From NCBI GenBank assembly GCA_004026145.2, contig CP034987.1, positions 1,301,958 to 1,365,957 on the forward strand: DNA of 64,000 bases, read 5' to 3'. How positions within the stretch are numbered: position 1 is the first letter of the stretch; each line of letters starts with the position of its first letter. Both the position numbers and the translations under genes were made by a program. Below, piece by piece: positions 58,414-64,000 of the stretch. The stretch comes from Takifugu bimaculatus (taxonomy: Eukaryota > Chordata > Actinopteri > Tetraodontiformes > Tetraodontidae). A model generated the notes under the pieces. That model did not search any database and was not told the DNA's origin. It saw only the letters and a program-made list of their open reading frames with translations.

Positions 58414-59273
58414 CTATAGGACAACACAGTCTGAATCTTTGTCTTTTCTTCTGGCTCCTCCCTGTTGTGACCCTTGACCTCTGGCCTAGAAACACAATGA
58501 CATCATCACCACGACAACAGAGCTGAGTTCATCCTGGAAGTGCTCGTGTTAACACACACTTAACGTTAACTTCCTGTTCGGACGTTGGCTAACGACAGTT
58601 AAGCCTGTTAGTGGGCGGGGCTTTGCTGCTGTTACCTGTGATGCAGCTGGCGGCTCCCCCTGCTGCTGGTTCTGGAGGTGCTGCTGGTTCTGGTACTCCT
58701 CCTGCTGGAGCTGTCGGGCCAGTTCCAGGTCACTAAGGGGTCCTGCGGCCCCAGCCCTGCTGCTGCAGGGACACCGCCACCAGGTAGTCCTGATGTCAGC
58801 AACACATCCTGTCAATCGGCCGTTCCTCCAGCGGCCCTCGCCAACACCCGACTCACCTGGTCGATCTGCCGCTGCTGCTCCTCGGCGCTGGGCGCCAGGG
58901 CGCCGCTGGGCGGGACTCTCTGCGGGGGGTGACACAGTCTGAAGTCGGAATCACAGAAGTTCCCGTCTCCCTCCACGTTGTGAAGAGGATTCCCAGACCA
59001 GACCCTCCTCCTGCAGGAAGCCCTGGTCCGTCACCAGCAGGTACAGGTGACCCTACAGCGCAGAGCTATATTAACACCAGCCAGGGAGAGCGACAGGCGG
59101 GGGTGTGAGAGCAGCGCCACCTTGTGTTTAATCATGGTACTGAAGTGGTTGTTCCTGAAGAAGACGGAGATCTCTCCCTCTTTGGCCGTGGTGTTGAGCT
59201 CACACAGACCGTGATAGGACAGCTGGGTGGCCGTGGACTCCAGGAACTGCTCCGCTACCAGACCTGCGGCGTG

Positions 59274-59304
<31 letters not shown>

Positions 59305-59681
59305 ACACACAGGTAGGAGTGTGTGTTCATACCCCACAAAAAACAGGTCTCATTGATGTTTTTACCTTCACTGACTCGACTGCTGTCAGCTGAGTGTTTG
59401 TAGTCGATGATTTTCTCCACCAGCTGGTTGTAGCTGAGCTTCCCCACCGCTGCCACCATCTCTGGACTCTGAGGGTCCAGCAGCCAGCCGTGGTACAGCG
59501 GGATGTCCAGCAGGTCAAACACGATACACTCGGGCGTGTATTCAAAGTCTGACACGCCAGTGAAGCGCACGTTAACATCCAGACCGGTGGAGAGCTTTGG
59601 GAGCACGGCCATGGTGTCGCTCATGTTCTGACACACACAAACACACATTTTTACACTGAGTGTGGAATATACCGGCTAGGT

Positions 59682-59720
<39 letters not shown>

Positions 59721-60955
59721 TTACCTGTTGGAAGTTGAGCTCCATCCCATCAGCCTTCTCTCTGGGGGTGACAGACAGCACACACTCCCCTACACACAGA
59801 CACGCCACAAAAGAATTTAATAGAATCTGATACCATCACTTCCTGTGGTCCTGGGGGGGGGGTCTTACCCAGGTGAGCCATCAGGTCTTCAGTGGTGACG
59901 ACTTCAGTCTGAGCAGGAAGCTTCGCCTGAGCACAAACTCGTTTAAGTTGAGGGGTTAAAGGTCACTGACTCAACGCGATGGCGGCGCTGGACCCACCTT
60001 CCATCGTAGGAACAGCGTGTTCATGATGGCCAGCAGGGGGCAGGGTCCGTTCTCACTCTGCGTGATGATGGGGGTCTTCTTCTCCTTCCAGGTGATCCAT
60101 TTCACCAGGTAATACGCCGGCATGTTACCCCCCGGCTCAGTGCTGACGGAGGGAGCCACTGCAGCGCCCCCTGTGGTCGGGAAGGCAATTCCAGTTTTAT
60201 TCAGAAAAACAAAGTTTTTTGAATGTTTTCATTCCTCTGACTTGACTCGATCACACAAGAGATGCAAAGATGTCGTTGCCACTCTTGGCCTCACCCTCAG
60301 CGCCCAGCTGCTGGTCGTCCTTCAGACCAGGAACCTCAGTGGACGTGGAGCTGGTCTGTGGACCACAGCAGGACGGGGACAGACTGTCCTCCATGTCCAG
60401 CGAGCTGGCTGCGGCCGTGAGCCCGTCTGAGAACTCCAGACTAGGGATGGAGAAGGAAGCAGAGTCCGAGGACTCCTGTTGGTCGTCTGAGGCGCCTGCC
60501 GTGACCACGGACGAGTTCTCGTTCTCGTCGAGGTCCAAACCTGCCGGTACACATCAGAGAGCCAACAGCTGCAGACCTTCCTCACAACATCCAAATGATG
60601 AAGTGTTGTTGGCTGAGAAGATCAAATCCAGATCCTGGAGCTGGTCTGACCTCTTACCTGCTTCTTCTCCTCCGTCTATCCTGCCCCTCAGCAGGACCGA
60701 CAGAGATTCTTCTTCTGTGGTGGCCAGAGTCATGGTCCCGTTTTCAGAGGACATCGATGATGACTCTGGCGGGGTGGGCGTGGCCTCTTCATCATCATCA
60801 TCCACTGCTGCGGCAGGAAAAAGACTGTTGGCGGCGCTGCTGCTCAGGACAGCAGCGCCAGTCTTTGTTGTAGGGAGGATCAGTTCTTTGTTTTCAGCAG
60901 GAAAAGATGTTTCCTCCCCGTCAGGTTCAGTCGGCGCTGAGCTGGGCGACGCCAT
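58414..60955 (-). CDS. mindy1: MINDY1 (FAM63A) K48-specific deubiquitinase, two apparent +1 frameshifts
   Basis: Ten minus-strand exons, 5' to 3': 60955-60658, 60540-60295, 60170-59998, 59926-59869, 59789-59725, 59627-59366, 59263-59121, 59052-58857, 58789-58636 and 58485-58414. MINDY1 trims long K48-linked ubiquitin chains. Seen: acidic N-terminus; YYLVKWITWKEKKTPI; catalytic cysteine in SENGPCPLLAIMNT; VFDLLDIPLYHGWLLDPQ; catalytic histidine in RNNHFSTMIKHK; GHLYLLVTDQGFLQEE; the ubiquitin-binding MIU helix LSDLELARQLQQEE; and the C-terminal DSDCVVL. Exons eight (196 bp) and nine (154 bp) are each 3n+1 although both borders are phase 0. The breaks fall near 58995 (W-E-S then L-H-N-V) and near 58750 (Q-Q-Q then G-P-L-S-D). 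Without them the protein would be about 554 residues. The catalytic part is intact; either both extra bases are errors or the tail is broken. Start: ATG at 60955. Confidence 0.9.
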
Positions 60956-62480
60956 CGTCGGCTCATCAAATAACAACAGGAATTAATCAGCTGCAACGCG
61001 CAGCAGTCTCGGGGCATCTGTGTTGACTGATACTTAAGATGGCCGTGTGGTGACAAACACCCGCCGAGGCCCCAACATGGCCGCCCACACAGCCTCAGTA
61101 ATCACGCCAAAGCAGGTTTCACCAAACCAACCCAGCCATCCGACCAACACCGATCATTGCCAGCTTATGCCCGTTCATCAAAATTCCAGCTCCGAATCGT
61201 CTGCTGACAGGAAGTGCTCATTTGACTACGTGGTAAACTGGGTCAGCGATGGCTGACAACTTCCTGCTTCACCTGCAGACAGGAAGTAGCTCACCAAACT
61301 GTAATAAAAAAAAGAGTCAATTCAGTTTGCTGTTAGACAGACTTTCCTAAAGATGATAATGGACACATGAACCATGAGGTACAGCTGTTCTGACAGTCTG
61401 CCACCAGGTGTCGCTACAACAGCCGCAAACCTTTATTTCAGAGGCTTCCCTTTATCTGTATCCATTTACCATCACAGGTAAGTTAATTTAGCCCACAGTT
61501 CAAATTATTCCACTTCTGCGAGTTAAGGGTCGTCAAAAACAAAAACACTGGATGACAAGTTTGCTTTAATGACTTTAAAATTGCTCAATTATAATAATTG
61601 ATCAGGTCTTGGTTCGGGCGTCGTCGAGTCCTGTGCTGCTGCTAGATCAGCTAGATCAAAGCTAAGCCGTCCTCTATGACGTCAGCACTGGCGGACATCA
61701 CTGCTGGACAGGTAAGAAGCCAGGACAGGATAAAAGTCTGGCAACAGGTCAAATAATAAGGGCGAGTTTATTTTTAGGGTTCACATCTTTAATCTTAATC
61801 TACAAGGTGACAACGAGTCAGCAGCTGTCTGAAAAACCTCATCAACAACATGAATGTAACTGGAGCTCCCGACAACAGCCACCACAACCAAAACAGCCCA
61901 GCTGGGAGGCGGAACCGCGCTGAGCCGCTGACAGTTCTACATTAAGCAGATTTCTGGTGGAGAAAAACTGTTAGAGCTAGCAAAGCTGACACTAGCGCTC
62001 TGAGCTAACTAAGTTAGCTAAGTTAGCTGGTGTCCTACAAAGTACGAAAAGGAAGAATCAAATTAAATCCACGTGCAAACCACATCACATATCTAACTGT
62101 TTTTTGTTTTTTACTACAAACGAATAAATGGGAGCTTAAACAACAAGTGTAATGGTGTACCGTTAGCAGGTCCGGGTCCCTCCTGGTGCTGGCTGCTGAG
62201 CGGTCATGCTAGCTGTTTACATTTACCAACGCGAATGGTAGAAGCCACGCCCTTAAAATGCGTCACATCCGGGTAGCGCCCGCTAGCTATGTCACCTTTT
62301 CTACATAAATCATGAAAATAGACCCAAAGCAACACCCACAAAAGTGTTAGAATTATCACACCAACAAATTTAACATTTAACATCCACGTACTTTTAAACA
62401 ATTTGCTATTTTTGCGTGTGACACATCCTAGTTGAAGTTAACCAAAGAAATAACAACCTGGCTGCATTTTTGTATGCGTG
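60956..62480. other. mindy1 upstream region
   Basis: Probable promoter and 5'UTR of mindy1 lie here, perhaps near the GC-richer 62160-62290 where repeated TAGCTA and GTTAGC words occur. No other gene seen. Confidence 0.4.
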
Positions 62481-63068
62481 ACGATGTTGGACGTGATTCA
62501 ATCGGCGAATGACCCGAACCCGAACCCAGCTGGCCCGTTCGCATTCGTTGCTGGCAAAGTTGTTAAAACAGGCTTCCATCCATCCAGGACCTGTATATCT
62601 CCAGGACCCGGAGGTGTGCAGGTCGGATCACGGCCGACCCTTCCCACCCTGGTCACGGACTGTTTTCCCCCCTCCCCTCAGGCAGGAGACTACGGTCCAT
62701 TCGGACCAAAACCTCCCGCTACATGAACAGCTTCTTCCCCTCTGCCATCAGGCTGCTGAACACCAAGTGACTTATCACTTAAGCACCATGTACAGCAGCC
62801 AGTCGGACTCACGAGCAATACATTACTCCTGCTTGGACCTTCACTATTTCTTACCACATACCTCTTACCACCTACTATTTATGTATATAATGTATATATG
62901 TCTTATCTTATTTTGTCTTATTTTATTTTATTTAACTTATTCTAGTGTGGTCTTCTTTATGTTGATGGTCGCAGCGTCACACCATGACACATTCCTAGTT
63001 TGTGTAATACTGTGTATTACATGAACAATGGCAACAAACCTGCTTCTGATTCTGATTCTGATTCTGAC
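62481..63068 (+). mobile_element. 3' end of a non-LTR retrotransposon
   Basis: Reads GRRLRSIRTKTSRYMNSFFP and SAIRLLNTK followed by a stop near 62769, the C-terminus common in fish LINE open reading frames, then AT-rich 3'UTR and a short (TGATTC)n tail at 63044-63066. The upstream reverse transcriptase is missing. Confidence 0.7.
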
Positions 63069-63627
63069 AATGAGAAATATATGAAAGTCGTCAAACGTGA
63101 GCGACGTTAAAACGAACTTGTGGCGTCTGGTGTGTTAGAGTTTCTGAGTAACTGTCGGGCTTTTGGGCTGAAGTTCTGATTAGATATTTAATTATTTCGG
63201 TTTTGACAGACCTCCACAATAGAATGGGTCACTAGTTCAGACCTGATGTGCTGGCGTCTGAGGCCCGATGACCTTCAAAATGATCAATATTGTTTAATCA
63301 TTTAGAATTTTAGATACAATCTCCTGAACATTTTTAGACATCACACCAACATTTTTCTTTTGTCATCATTTATGCTGCCTTGAAGATGAGCTGAGCACAG
63401 TGTTCTGTCAGATGGTTGAATTGGAAGTTTGTGAACAAGTCTGAAATAAAATGTCTCCATTTCAACAACAGTTTAAACTTAGTTTTAATTCACACAAATC
63501 ATAGTTTCTAAAAAAAAAAGGGGGGGGGGGGTGGGGACAAAAACTAAACATAAACACTGTACAAATGCAAATGGTCTGAGGAGGAGTCCCAGATGAGCTC
63601 AGACAACAGAAGAGATTACTATCAGCA
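63069..63627. other. Spacer with possible 3'UTR of a minus-strand gene
   Basis: Contains an A-run/G-run (63510-63531) and, on the minus strand, ATTAAA near 63484 that could serve the exons at 63628-63946. Confidence 0.35.
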
Positions 63628-63946
63628 TCAGGACATCTTCTGGAAGACAAAGACCAGGTAGATACCTGCACCAGGTGAGAGGGAGAGTCTGTTAACAAGC
63701 AGCCGCCAGGTAAATGAGAAATGCAAGAAGTGTTGGTGTTTTTAAAGCTAAAGACCGGTGTTGTATGTTTATGTAGTAATATTAGTGAGGCGCAGACATA
63801 GAGGACGTGTCCTGAGGTGTTCTGGGTTCATGTGGTTCTCTCGGACATGAAACGTCATTGAAAGGGTGGTGAAACATCACACACAACAAATGTGACAACC
63901 AAACGGACTTACTAGTTGCCTCCCACTCAGATTTGCTCAACGTTCC
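63628..63946 (-). CDS. Possible last two exons of an unidentified minus-strand gene
   Basis: A 34-bp piece (63946-63913) sits between a TTTGCAG acceptor and a GTAAGT donor and would read GTLSKSEWEAT. A second piece (63665-63628) follows a GGTGCAG acceptor, joins in phase and reads SIYLVFVFQKMS before TGA. I do not recognise the protein, and the rest would lie right of the window. Support is limited to splice signals and matching phase; the pieces are short enough for chance. Confidence 0.3.
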
Positions 63947-64000
63947 CTGCAAAGGACAAAGCACACTATTAGACCATGTTCAGAACCAGACCTGGACCCA

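Overview
This window is genomic DNA of a teleost fish, most likely a pufferfish of the genus Takifugu. Two things point there. Introns are very short (many are 70-250 bp). The middle of the window carries a cluster of secreted lipocalin-like genes that I recognise as pufferfish saxitoxin/tetrodotoxin-binding protein (PSTBP) genes, next to a single-domain relative of the tributyltin-binding protein (TBT-bp) type. PSTBPs bind the toxins; they are not toxins.

Layout. (1) 1-11.3 kb: a segmental direct repeat of about 3.8 kb (1-3804 and 7449-11262), each copy holding a spliced eIF4G W2-domain fragment, flanks a minus-strand TLR11-family Toll-like receptor exon whose TIR domain stops at a splice donor. 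(2) 12.0-12.8 kb: a CCAAT-box-rich minisatellite and a one-exon cortexin gene. (3) 16.5-18.3 kb: a six-exon single-domain lipocalin. (4) 19.6-38.6 kb: four PSTBP loci with nine lipocalin repeat units. A is truncated by an R2/HERO-like LINE. B (+) and C (-) are tail-to-tail, each with three fused domains, in arms of a roughly 4-kb inverted repeat. D (+) has two domains and an L2-type LINE in an intron. (5) 39.0-61.0 kb: conserved housekeeping genes psmb4, rfx5 and pi4kb on the plus strand and mindy1 on the minus strand. (6) 62.5-64.0 kb: a LINE 3' fragment and possible terminal exons of an unidentified minus-strand gene.

How the genes relate. The lipocalins should be secreted plasma carriers; conserved proximal upstream sequences suggest the four PSTBP loci share regulation. 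The TLR is an innate immune receptor. psmb4 (proteasome), rfx5 (MHC class II transcription), pi4kb (Golgi PI4P) and mindy1 (K48 deubiquitinase) form no pathway together; all four genes sit in human 1q21, so this is conserved synteny.

Exon phases were worked out by hand. The PSTBP C locus, psmb4, rfx5 and pi4kb give uninterrupted frames. The single-domain lipocalin, PSTBP B, PSTBP D and mindy1 (twice) each show apparent single-base insertions, so assembly error and true gene decay both need considering.
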